Positions 26,009 through 33,984 of a stretch of 64,000 bases of DNA are shown piece by piece (positions within the stretch are counted from its first letter, which is position 1; each line of letters begins with the position of its first letter). The notes beneath the pieces were generated by a model. That model saw only the letters and a list, made by a program, of their open reading frames with translations. It made no database searches and had not been told where the DNA came from. The position numbers and the translations under genes are program-made. Source of the stretch: Acidimicrobiales bacterium (lineage in GTDB: Bacteria > Actinomycetota > Acidimicrobiia > Acidimicrobiales > SZUA-35); contig JAHDCC010000005.1 of the NCBI GenBank assembly GCA_020630065.1, positions 107,934 through 171,933 of the forward strand, read 5' to 3'.

Positions 26009-27403
26009 TTAGTCGAGGGTGTTGATTGCGGTGACTACGTGTTCGAATGCGTCGTCCCAGGTAGCCGGTTTATAGTTGGCTTTTATTTCTGCTTCTCGTT
26101 TTTTGATCAGGTCGCGATCCGACGAGAATCGATAGATTTTTTCTAAGATTTCGCCGGTGTCGTCGGGAGAGAAATAGTCGACGAGGTCACCTCCGATCTC
26201 GGGGATCGAGGTCGCTGACGATGCTAGACACAGCTTGCCGTATTGGAGTGATTCGGCTACCGGTAAGCCCCAGCCTTCGTAGAGTGACGGGTAGATGGTG
26301 AATAGCGCGTTCGAATAGAGCCACGCAAATTCGGAGTCGTTACAGGATGTGAGTATCGTGATCGAGTCCCGCACTGTCGGGTCGTGTTTTATCTGGTGGA
26401 CGACGTCTCCTGAGAGCCATCCTTGTTTACCGGCCAGAATGAGGTGTGGGAGTTCCAGACCTCGTTCGGCTGCTAGTCGGTAGCTGTGGTAGAGGCTTTG
26501 ATGGTTTTTGCGTACTTCGAGTGTCCCTGGACAGAAGATGAACTCTTCACGACTTCCGTTGGTTCGTGCCGTTTCGGCGTTGGCTTTGGTGAGCGCTTTC
26601 GGCTTTTTGGGTTTAGGGGCATCTATCTGGTCACCGAGTCTGAAGGTGTGGATCGGTGGTGGGGTTATTCCGAGCTCGTTGGCGTAGTCAATTGCGTCGG
26701 TTCGGGTGTGTTCTGAAATTGCGAAACAGATTTGTGCGTCTTCGAGGACGAGTTTGGTGTAGTCACGAAATTCGTCGACGAGTAGTTCAGGGAAGAAACC
26801 GGGCTGGATGGCGGGGATCAGGTCGTAGATGACGTGACCGAATGTGATGCCGTTGGTTCGGCGGATTTTTCGGCCTAGCTGCTGCATGTATTGGTGAATA
26901 TGCCAGTTGCCGCCTAGTACGAGTACCAGGTCGCCGGTGTCAAATTCTGTTTCCTCTATGGCGTGCGGGGAGATCGCGTCGGAGCGGCTGCTTCTTGGGC
27001 GGCGGGTTTTGTTTTGAGCGGCATTGACGACGCCTTTCGCTTCATGAGCGATGGTGTCATAGGTTTTAACTGCCGTTTCGATCGAGACGAACGGGGTCGC
27101 CCGCACGGCCTGACCTAGGGTGCGTTTGACCCATCGACGAGGCCCGGACCGTTGAGGAACAACATCAGGCGTTTCGGTTTCGACAGGTGTCGCTGATTTG
27201 GTTTGGGATTCGATGGTTTGTCGAAGAGAATCGAAATCGACGTGTACTAAGGCGTCACCGTCGAGAGCAAAGAACTTGACATTGTCGAACTGTTGGAACC
27301 GGGTTGCCAGGTTGTATTCGACCCGTTGGATTCCGGTGAAGTAACCAGACCACGCCATAAGATCGGTGCTGTCGATCCAGATGGTTTTATAGTCGTTTAA
27401 CAT
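26009..27403 (-). CDS. Glycosyltransferase family 4 (GT-B), second enzyme
   Basis: 464 residues. The C-terminal GT4 domain carries EVRKNHQSLYHSYRLA, LILAGKQGWLSG and SLYEGWGLPVAESLQYG, which bind the nucleotide sugar. The N-terminal half has an unusual basic, Pro/Thr-rich insertion (residues about 80-150) between its first strands. It is convergent with the other GT4 gene, and the two products may act on the same glycan. The acceptor and linkage cannot be predicted. Confidence 0.85.
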   Translation of the reverse strand: MLNDYKTIWIDSTDLMAWSGYFTGIQRVEYNLATRFQQFDNVKFFALDGDALVHVDFDSLRQTIESQTKSATPVETETPDVVPQRSGPRRWVKRTLGQAVRATPFVSIETAVKTYDTIAHEAKGVVNAAQNKTRRPRSSRSDAISPHAIEETEFDTGDLVLVLGGNWHIHQYMQQLGRKIRRTNGITFGHVIYDLIPAIQPGFFPELLVDEFRDYTKLVLEDAQICFAISEHTRTDAIDYANELGITPPPIHTFRLGDQIDAPKPKKPKALTKANAETARTNGSREEFIFCPGTLEVRKNHQSLYHSYRLAAERGLELPHLILAGKQGWLSGDVVHQIKHDPTVRDSITILTSCNDSEFAWLYSNALFTIYPSLYEGWGLPVAESLQYGKLCLASSATSIPEIGGDLVDYFSPDDTGEILEKIYRFSSDRDLIKKREAEIKANYKPATWDDAFEHVVTAINTLD

Positions 27404-27603
27404 GGAGTCCTTTGTGGCAATGTCGGGCCGGCGGATTTAAGCCATCGTGTGTATTGACCTTGATTCTAGTATGTCTTCAGGCGTCGGATTGGAACGCTCG
27501 AGTCTATATTTGGATTCGTTAGCTGTTTCACATGATTTGTACATCGTTGTGACGGCTAGCATATGGAGACGATTTCTAGCCAGATTTAGGTTACAGTCCT
27601 TCT

Positions 27604-28350
27604 ATGACCTGGGCTTTAGACCTCGACGGAGTAATGTGGCGAGGAGCCGAACCTATCGATGGCTCGTCGGCGGCGGTTAATAAACTGCTCGACGCTGACC
27701 AAAACATCGTGTTTGTGACTAACAATTCGTATCACACTCGTGAGGCACAGGCTGGCAAGCTTAAACGATTTGGGATTGACGCTGAAGATCGGATCGTGTC
27801 ATCGGCGATGGCTGCTGCGACTCTGGTCTCCGAAGGCGAACGTGTCGCCGTGCTCGGAGGCCCTGGCGTGGTTGAGGCGATAGAGCAGCGGGGAGCTATC
27901 CCGGCGACTGAAGGCCCAGCTGACGCCGTCATTGTCGGTTTAGATAAAGAACTCAGCTACGCTCGTTTGGCTATTGCGGTCACAGCAATTCTCAACGGTG
28001 CCCGGTTTATTGCCAGCAATACTGACGCTACGTATCCCACCGAGTCAGGGTTGTTGCCTGGTGCTGGGCCGACGGTGGCTGCGGTCACGGCGGCAACCGG
28101 TGTCGAGCCGCTAATTGCTGGGAAACCGCATCAGCCGCAAGCTGATTTGGTTAAGAAGATGTTTGGTACTCCGGGAATTATGGTTGGGGATCGGCCGGAG
28201 ACTGACGGGCTGTTTGCGCAGCGGCTTGGCTACGAATTTGGTTTGGTGCTTACCGGCGTTACGAAGGCTCACGATCTTCCCGTCCAGCCCGAGCCGTCGT
28301 ACATAGCGAAGTCGTTGGCCGAGTTGGTTGATACGTACTTAGACGACTAG
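27604..28350 (+). CDS. HAD superfamily phosphatase, NagD-like
   Basis: 248 residues of HAD subclass IIA. Motif I is LDLDGVMWRG (nucleophile Asp), motif II VTNNSYHTRE, motif III the Lys in AGKPHQP, and motif IV MVGDRPETDGLFAQRLG. The large C2-type cap sits between motifs II and III. Such enzymes dephosphorylate small metabolites (phosphoglycolate, 4-nitrophenyl phosphate, UMP). The divergent 200-bp spacer to the GT4 gene (27404-27603) contains no ORF I can support. Confidence 0.9.
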   Translation: MTWALDLDGVMWRGAEPIDGSSAAVNKLLDADQNIVFVTNNSYHTREAQAGKLKRFGIDAEDRIVSSAMAAATLVSEGERVAVLGGPGVVEAIEQRGAIPATEGPADAVIVGLDKELSYARLAIAVTAILNGARFIASNTDATYPTESGLLPGAGPTVAAVTAATGVEPLIAGKPHQPQADLVKKMFGTPGIMVGDRPETDGLFAQRLGYEFGLVLTGVTKAHDLPVQPEPSYIAKSLAELVDTYLDD

Positions 28351-28409
28351 CTCGTAATCTCGCTTTGACTGATGCGTAGTGGGGCTTCCGCACTTGTCTG
28401 AGTGTTGTA

Positions 28410-29540
28410 TCACTTGAAGGTTATGACGCTTGCTTCGGGCTGGCCGTCGGTGTTTGTGGACTGGAAGGCTATTCGCTCGCCGGATGGGTCGAACACGATG
28501 CGGTTGTCGGCGACCGTTACGTCGATAGTTTTTTGGTCTCCGGTAACACAGTTCCACAGAACGAGGCTGTCGGCGGTTATCAGCCCAACGGTGGTGTTGT
28601 CGGGGGCCCAGACTGCGCCGGTTACCGCGTCGGGGGAATCGAGTTTGGGTGCAGCGTGGGCGCAAACCTCTTTTCCTTCTGCTTCGACTACAGCCACGTT
28701 CGGCGGGGCGTTTATAGCCCGGTGCCGGTCGGCGGATTCGGCCAACACCCACTCGCCGAACGTGGACTGGATCTCTCCGAAGACCGGGTCGTCTGCACCG
28801 CCGATGGTAAAGGTGCCTAGTCGGACGAGTTCGTCGATTTTTGATGCGTCAGCCGATAGTTCCGCCGTCCAGGTCGCTCGGCGTTCGCCGTTGCAGTAGT
28901 CGGTCCAACTTAACGTTTCTGAGCCGTCCCATTGCTCGAGGTTGACCTCTACCCGTTCGGCTTTGACTACGACGTCGTCGGGCAGCAGTTGGGTTCGTTC
29001 AGGTGAGTCGAACGCCTGTGAGTAGATGGTTAAGAGTTCACTTTCTCCGCATCCGGTTTTGTATCCCGGGGCGTCGTCGACGAGTAACACTGTTGTGCCG
29101 TCGGCGTTGATCGCTCGGGGTGAACCGCTGCCGAGAACCGAGATTGTGTGTTCGCCAGCAATGTCAAAGGCGGCTATTTCGTTGTTGGTGGTTTGGCTTT
29201 CGTTGTCGGAGTTGGCTTCGATCGAGTCGCCGTTTGGGCCTTGACTGTTGACGATGAAAAGACCGGCGATTACCACTAGAGTCGCGGCGGCTATCGAGAC
29301 GAACGACACGATCGGTTTTGTCCGATTTTGTCGACGGGTTGCGCGGCGTTTTTGGAGGAGGATTGGTTCATCAAGTTCTGTGGCGCTGTGGGCAGAGCTT
29401 TTGGTTTCTAGTTCTGGTTGGGGGTCGACTCCGGCTTTGACGTTGTCCCAAAAGTCTGCAGAGTGTGGGGGTACCCAGGCAGCGTCGAACACATCTGCGA
29501 GGCTGTTGTCGTCTGGGTTGGAGGGGTTCGGGTGTTTCAT
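28410..29540 (-). CDS. Membrane-anchored putative anti-sigma factor with propeller-like C-terminus
   Basis: 376 residues: a cytoplasmic N-terminus of about 80 residues ending in a basic stretch (QKRRATRRQNRTK), one membrane helix (PIVSFVSIAAATLVVIAGLF) and a long extracellular part. The C-terminal blades (TTVGLITADSLVLWNC, RIVFDPSGERIAFQS) look like WD40/TolB-type strands. The start codon overlaps the sigma gene stop by ATGA, and this coupling makes it the likely regulator of that ECF factor. No classical zinc-binding HxxxCxxC motif is visible, so it is not a ZAS-type anti-sigma. Confidence 0.65.
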   Translation of the reverse strand: MKHPNPSNPDDNSLADVFDAAWVPPHSADFWDNVKAGVDPQPELETKSSAHSATELDEPILLQKRRATRRQNRTKPIVSFVSIAAATLVVIAGLFIVNSQGPNGDSIEANSDNESQTTNNEIAAFDIAGEHTISVLGSGSPRAINADGTTVLLVDDAPGYKTGCGESELLTIYSQAFDSPERTQLLPDDVVVKAERVEVNLEQWDGSETLSWTDYCNGERRATWTAELSADASKIDELVRLGTFTIGGADDPVFGEIQSTFGEWVLAESADRHRAINAPPNVAVVEAEGKEVCAHAAPKLDSPDAVTGAVWAPDNTTVGLITADSLVLWNCVTGDQKTIDVTVADNRIVFDPSGERIAFQSTNTDGQPEASVITFK

Positions 29541-30100
29541 TGTGCGTCCTGCGAAGGTGACGTTAGGTGTTGGCGAAGAGTTTCTCTCGCCCGATGGAGC
29601 CTGCTGGCCACGGTACCGCTGGCGATCTCTAGAAACTCGGCCGTTTCGTCGTATGACAGACCTTGGCTATCTACCAGTATTAGCACGACACGCTGGTCGA
29701 AAGGCAACGTCTGAAGGGCTTTTTGGAGCCGATCACGTTCTAGTAGTTGTTCTTCGAACGATCGTTCCTGAGCCATGTTGTCGATCCTGTCTAACGGTAT
29801 TTCGTTGACTCTTGCGGCTTTGGCCCGCATGTCGTAGCAAACGTTGTAGACGATCCGGTGTAGCCATGTTCCGAAGTTTGCTTCTCGCCGGAAACTTGAA
29901 AGGTTTTTGAAGCAGCGAATATAGGCGACCTGGAGGGCATCATCCATCAATTCTCGGTTTCCTAAACATCGATAGGCCAGCGCCCGCATCCGGTCGTCGT
30001 ACATTTTGACGAGGTCGCTGAAGGCTTGAAAATCGCCTTGTTGGGCGCGCGTCAACAGGTTTTGGTCTGCGGTGATCGTCGCTGGCCTATTTGAGGTCAC
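29537..30100 (-). CDS. ECF RNA polymerase sigma factor
   Basis: About 187 residues. Region 2 (ADQNLLTRAQQGDFQAFSDLV to GTWLHRIVYNVCYD) and region 4 (LPFDQRVVLILVDSQGLSYDETAEFL, then GTVASRLHRARETLRQHL) are intact. The open frame reaches a TTG at 30169, but that would place the GC-rich hairpin at 30120-30143 inside the coding sequence; I prefer GTG 30100, which leaves the hairpin in the leader. The TTG start cannot be excluded. Translationally coupled to the membrane protein downstream. Confidence 0.85.
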   Translation of the reverse strand: MTSNRPATITADQNLLTRAQQGDFQAFSDLVKMYDDRMRALAYRCLGNRELMDDALQVAYIRCFKNLSSFRREANFGTWLHRIVYNVCYDMRAKAARVNEIPLDRIDNMAQERSFEEQLLERDRLQKALQTLPFDQRVVLILVDSQGLSYDETAEFLEIASGTVASRLHRARETLRQHLTSPSQDAQ

Positions 30101-30119
30101 TGCGCGTCTAAACCGCCGA

Positions 30120-30143
30120 CCCGGCGGGACTATTCCCGCCGGG
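30120..30143 (-). terminator. GC-rich hairpin between the cupin lipoprotein and sigma factor genes
   Basis: CCCGGCGGGA and TCCCGCCGGG form a perfect 10-bp stem with a 4-nt loop, 35 bp after the stop codon of the cupin gene and just ahead of GTG 30100. No long T-run follows. It may end or attenuate transcription coming from the cupin gene, separating its dosage from that of the sigma factor. Confidence 0.55.
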
Positions 30144-30177
30144 CCATGTTGCGTGGGGAGGACTGACAATCAGTGCT

Positions 30178-31062
30178 CTAACCTTCTTCGACCACAATGT
30201 CGAACAAGAGAATTACTGCATCTTCTTCTGCTTGGTTGGTTGACCAGTGTTCTGTTTCAGCTACTTCAGACCAGCTTTCTCCTTCGCTGAATACCAAGGC
30301 GCCATCGGTTCTGACGTCTGTGTATTCACCTTCGAGTACGTAGCCGAGTCCTGGCCGGTCGGTGTGGGAGTGTTCTGGGAATATGGCTCCTGGGGCGAAG
30401 GTGGCCTTGCGGAGTCGGTAGGTGATTCCTTTGGCCGATGGGATTTGTTCGCCGAGGTCGAGAAGTCCGAGTTCTTCAAGTTCGATTCCGCTCGGCTCGG
30501 CTGTGGGTTCTTGGTCTACTTGGACTTCGGTTCCGACTGCTGGAGGTGCTTCAACTTCTTCATCGGTTAGTTCCCGAATGTCGGCTGTGAGTATTACTGC
30601 TTCAGCGTCGGTGTGGTTTTCGACCCAATGGTCAGCGTCTACACCTTCGACCCAGCTATCACCGGCTTCGTAGATGGTGGAGGTGTCGCCTCGGTGTTCG
30701 GTGAGGGATCCTTCGAGCACGTAAACCATGCCTGGGCGATCTGTGTGGTCATGGGCGTTGGTGGCACCGCCAGGTTCGAAGGTCACGATTCTCGCCCGAA
30801 TTTCGTTGCCTGCAAGTTCGGGAATTTGGGCTTCCAGATCGTACTGTTGGAGTAGTTCTGGGGTGATTCCAAATGTCTCGTCTGGCGGGGTTGGAGTTTT
30901 TTCTTCTTTGTCCGTTTCGGTTTCGGCGGAGGCTGTTGTGTTGTCGGTAGCGCCGGTTGTGTCCGTGTCGGACGCTGCGGTGTCGGTTCCACCCGACGAG
31001 CAGCTCGCGGCCACGAGTGCGACGACTGTTGCCATCGCGTAGAGTCGTTTCTTGATTGACAT
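30178..31062 (-). CDS. Double-cupin lipoprotein
   Basis: 294 residues. The signal sequence ends in the lipobox VAASC at residue 20, followed by an acidic Thr-rich linker. Two cupin domains are present in tandem, each with the pattern HDHTDRPG or HSHTDRPG followed by YVLEG and a later DSWVEG or ESWSEV and HW motif. The His pairs are likely metal ligands. The repeats align well with each other, which indicates an internal duplication. An extracellular sensor or binding role would fit its position upstream of an ECF sigma operon, but that is inference. Confidence 0.8.
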   Translation of the reverse strand: MSIKKRLYAMATVVALVAASCSSGGTDTAASDTDTTGATDNTTASAETETDKEEKTPTPPDETFGITPELLQQYDLEAQIPELAGNEIRARIVTFEPGGATNAHDHTDRPGMVYVLEGSLTEHRGDTSTIYEAGDSWVEGVDADHWVENHTDAEAVILTADIRELTDEEVEAPPAVGTEVQVDQEPTAEPSGIELEELGLLDLGEQIPSAKGITYRLRKATFAPGAIFPEHSHTDRPGLGYVLEGEYTDVRTDGALVFSEGESWSEVAETEHWSTNQAEEDAVILLFDIVVEEG

Positions 31063-31200
31063 TTTTCTCCTGGGTATTTGTTTCTCTCTCAGCTCCTTTG
31101 ACTTGGAAGGGTTCGGTTTCCTTCCAAAGATTTTCTAATTATTTTTTGAGGCGTTCTAGAAGTGGTCGTTTTGTGGTCGGGTCGTTTACTGTGGCGGGTG

Positions 31201-32931
31201 TCAGTGACTTTCTCGGGGTACGTGGGACCCGCTTGATCCGACAAGAAAGTCCATGTCGGCGCCGGTGTCGGCTTGGGTGACGTGGTCGGCGTATAGTTTT
31301 GACCATCCTCGTTCTGATCTGGGTTGTGGTTTTTTCCAGGTTGCCGATCGCAGCGCTAGTTCTTCTTTGGTGACATCCATGTGGAGTGTCCGGTTGGGGA
31401 CGTCGAGGGTGACTATGTCTCCGGTTTTTACTAGTGCGAGCGGTCCGCCTGCGGCCGATTCTGGGGCTACGTGTAGTACTACTGTGCCGTATGCGGTTCC
31501 GCTCATTCGGGCGTCGCTTATACGTACCATGTCTTTGACTCCTTGTTGTAGGAGTTTGCCTGGGAGCGCCATGTTCCCCACTTCGGGCATTCCGGGGTAG
31601 CCGCGGGGCCCGCAGCCTCGTAGCACCAAGACGCTTTCGACGGTGACGTCTAGTTCTGGGTCGTCGATTTGGGCTTTGTAGTCTTCGATTGAGTCGAAGA
31701 CGAGGGCCGGACCTGTGTGTACGAGAAGGTGTTCTGATGCGGCTGCGGGTTTTATCACTGCGCCGTTTGGGGCAAGGTTGCCTCGTAGTACGGCGATGCC
31801 GGCGTTGGCTGCGAATGGCGATTTCGTTGGTGCTATTACCGCACGGTTCCATGTTTTGTTGTCGCGCCAATATTCGCTGATGGGGCCGCCTGTTACTGTG
31901 GGTGCGTCCCGGTGGAGAAGGTCGTCAAGTTCGGCAAGTACCGCTGGTACTCCCCCAGCTTCGAAGAAGTCTTCCATTAGGAATTCGCCTGCCGGTTTGA
32001 TGTTGGCGAGGAGTGGCACGTTTGAACCGAGCCGGTCGAAGTCGTCGAGGGTCAGTTCGATTCCGATGCGGCCGGCTATGGCTAGTAGGTGTACGACGGC
32101 GTTGGTGGAGCCACCGAGGGCGGCCAGCATGACTATGGCGTTTTCGAGGGATTCTCGGAGCACGAGTTGGGATAGTTTGACGTCTTTTTGGACGAGGTCG
32201 ACGATTTGTCGGCCGCTGAGTTGGGCGAGTCGTCTGCGGCGGTGGTCTGAGGCTGGTATCGCTCCGTTTCCTGGGAGGGCGATGCCCATTGATTCGACCA
32301 TTGCCGCCATGGTTGAGGCGGTTCCCATCGTGTTGCAGGTTCCGGCGCTGCGTGTCATCACCGATTCGAGTTCGCCGAGTTCTTCCCAGGTGGTTTCGTT
32401 GGCTTTTACTTGTTCGTCCATTTGCCATAGGTCGGTGCCTGAGCCGAGGGTTCGGCCTTCGTGTCGGCCGGTTAGCATCGGTCCGGCGGAGACGACGATG
32501 GTTGGCAGGTCGACTGAGGCGGCTCCCATAACCATTGCTGGTGTGGTTTTGTCGCATCCGGCTAGTAGGACGACTCCGTCGATTGGGTTGCAGCGGATCG
32601 ATTCTTCGACGTCCATTGCCATTAGGTTTCGTAGCAGCATTGCGGTGGGTCGTAGCTGGGTTTCGCCTAGTGATGTTACGGGGAATTCCATTGGGACGCC
32701 GCCGGCTTGCCAGATGCCTCGTTTGACGTAGTCGGCTACGTCGTCGAGGTGTTGGTTGCAGGGTGTGAGTTCGGAGGCCGAGTTGCAGATGCCAATTATT
32801 GGTCGTCCGTGGAAGGTGTCGTCTGGGTGTCCGCGTTTCATCCAGCTTCGGTGGATGAATGCGTCTTTGTTGAGGGGGCCGTACCACTCTGAGGTTCGTA
32901 GGTAGACCGCTGTTTCGTCAGGTGTTGTCAT
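31201..32931 (-). CDS. IlvD/Edd family dehydratase, sugar-acid (arabinonate-like) type
   Basis: 576 residues. Three Cys for the [Fe-S] cluster lie in GICNSASELTPCNQH, LLAGCDKTTPAMVMGA and RSAGTCNTMGTASTM. The N-terminal SEWYGPLNKDAFIHRSWM resembles pentonate/hexonate dehydratases rather than the biosynthetic IlvD. The product is a 2-keto-3-deoxy sugar acid. The gene diverges from a GntR/FadR-family regulator gene, the usual arrangement for sugar-acid catabolism. No aldolase or transporter gene sits beside it. 138 bp separate it from the cupin gene, with nothing recognisable between them. Confidence 0.88.
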   Translation of the reverse strand: MTTPDETAVYLRTSEWYGPLNKDAFIHRSWMKRGHPDDTFHGRPIIGICNSASELTPCNQHLDDVADYVKRGIWQAGGVPMEFPVTSLGETQLRPTAMLLRNLMAMDVEESIRCNPIDGVVLLAGCDKTTPAMVMGAASVDLPTIVVSAGPMLTGRHEGRTLGSGTDLWQMDEQVKANETTWEELGELESVMTRSAGTCNTMGTASTMAAMVESMGIALPGNGAIPASDHRRRRLAQLSGRQIVDLVQKDVKLSQLVLRESLENAIVMLAALGGSTNAVVHLLAIAGRIGIELTLDDFDRLGSNVPLLANIKPAGEFLMEDFFEAGGVPAVLAELDDLLHRDAPTVTGGPISEYWRDNKTWNRAVIAPTKSPFAANAGIAVLRGNLAPNGAVIKPAAASEHLLVHTGPALVFDSIEDYKAQIDDPELDVTVESVLVLRGCGPRGYPGMPEVGNMALPGKLLQQGVKDMVRISDARMSGTAYGTVVLHVAPESAAGGPLALVKTGDIVTLDVPNRTLHMDVTKEELALRSATWKKPQPRSERGWSKLYADHVTQADTGADMDFLVGSSGSHVPRESH

Positions 32932-33007
32932 TGTGGTGGCTCCCTGTTGTCTGTTGCGTATTTCTGCTGGCTAGTGACGGTGGCGGTCTGCACCCCCAAC
33001 GCATGAT

Positions 33008-33025
33008 GGTATTACCGGTATTACC
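33008..33025. promoter_or_regulatory. Tandem GGTATTACC palindromes, candidate GntR/FadR operator
   Basis: GGTATTACC is a perfect 4-1-4 palindrome and occurs twice without a gap (33008-33016, 33017-33025). A degenerate related element (GGGTAATGGG) lies at 33030-33039. They sit between the dehydratase start (32931) and the GntR start (33192). FadR-subfamily regulators bind short GT-N-AC palindromes of this kind, so the adjacent regulator is the likely binder. Confidence 0.6.
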
Positions 33026-33191
33026 AGTAGGGTAATGGGTGTTGGCCTTCCCCCCAACTCGTAGGGCAACCGGCCTAGGTCGACTATCCAGTCGTACCTA
33101 GCAGGCAGCCGGTTTATGCGACGGTGGGACTGGATCGACCGTACGCAATACTGGTATCAGCCAGGGGTTGGATAAACAGTGGAGGATGCGA

Positions 33192-33977
33192 ATGTCGAAC
33201 ACATCGAGCAACACCAAACTCAGCGTCGCCGACTTGGTCCAACTTATTGAAACCGGCATCATCTCCGGAGACTTCCCGTTGGGTGAGGCGTTGCCGGGTG
33301 AACGTTCGTTTGCCACGACGTATTCGGTCGGGCGTCCCCTTGTTCGGGAGGCGATTCAAAGCCTCGCAGCTCGAGGGCTGGTGGAGATTTCTCCTGGCCG
33401 AGGCACGTTTGTCAAGCAGGTGACCAGTTTCGGGCAATTCGATGCTGTCGGGTTAGCTATGCACTCGACGCCTCGGCAAGTTGTTGAGGCGCGAGTAACG
33501 ATCGAAAGCCAGACGACTCGCCTGGCAGCGGCCCGGGCCACCGACGTGCAGCTCGGACTGATGGAAGCCGCCCTTGACCGCATGGAGCATGCCTCCGACC
33601 AGGTCGAGCGGGTCAGCTTAGATATGGCGTTTCATTTGACGATTGCTCGGGCTAGTAACAATCCTGTTTTGGCTGCGATGCTGGCTTCGATCGCTCCCCT
33701 GATGGCGCAGCTTATTATGCGATCTATAGCGGATGGGCATACGGCGGGTCGAGCAAATCCGCTGCATAGAAAGTGTTTAGAGGCAATACGGGCAGGTGAC
33801 GCCGATTTGGCGGAAGAGGTGATGGTGTCGCATCTGCGTGTTGCGGATTCAACTTTTGGTTCCGATTATGACGAGCAGCTCGATACGACCACTAGTTTGC
33901 ATGCCCGTCAGCTTGTCGCTTCGTATGGTTCTCTTGACGCGCTGGTTGCCGCTGTCCTTGGTTCGCCACCGGCTTAG
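33192..33977 (+). CDS. GntR family (FadR subfamily) transcriptional regulator
   Basis: About 261 residues from ATG 33192, which follows GGAGG by 6 bp and is clearly better than the TTG at 33168. The N-terminal winged helix (LGEALPGERSFATTYSVGRPLVREAIQSLAARGLVEISPGRGTFV, residues about 28-72) is followed by an all-helical FCD domain with metal/ligand-site His residues (FHLTIARASNNPV, then HLRVADS). It should respond to a sugar acid and control the divergent dehydratase gene through the tandem palindromes at 33008-33025. Confidence 0.92.
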   Translation: MSNTSSNTKLSVADLVQLIETGIISGDFPLGEALPGERSFATTYSVGRPLVREAIQSLAARGLVEISPGRGTFVKQVTSFGQFDAVGLAMHSTPRQVVEARVTIESQTTRLAAARATDVQLGLMEAALDRMEHASDQVERVSLDMAFHLTIARASNNPVLAAMLASIAPLMAQLIMRSIADGHTAGRANPLHRKCLEAIRAGDADLAEEVMVSHLRVADSTFGSDYDEQLDTTTSLHARQLVASYGSLDALVAAVLGSPPA

Positions 33978-33984
33978 CTGACGG

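Noticed and set aside
30101..30169. ECF sigma factor starting at TTG 30169
   Set aside because: Not excluded, but it would place a perfect 10-bp GC hairpin in the first codons; GTG 30100 is preferred.
31925..32887. 320-codon open frame antisense to the dehydratase, and similar long frames antisense to UPF0182 (43344-44120)
   Set aside because: Arg/Pro/His-rich or Gln/Lys-rich low-information products caused by codon bias on the opposite strand.
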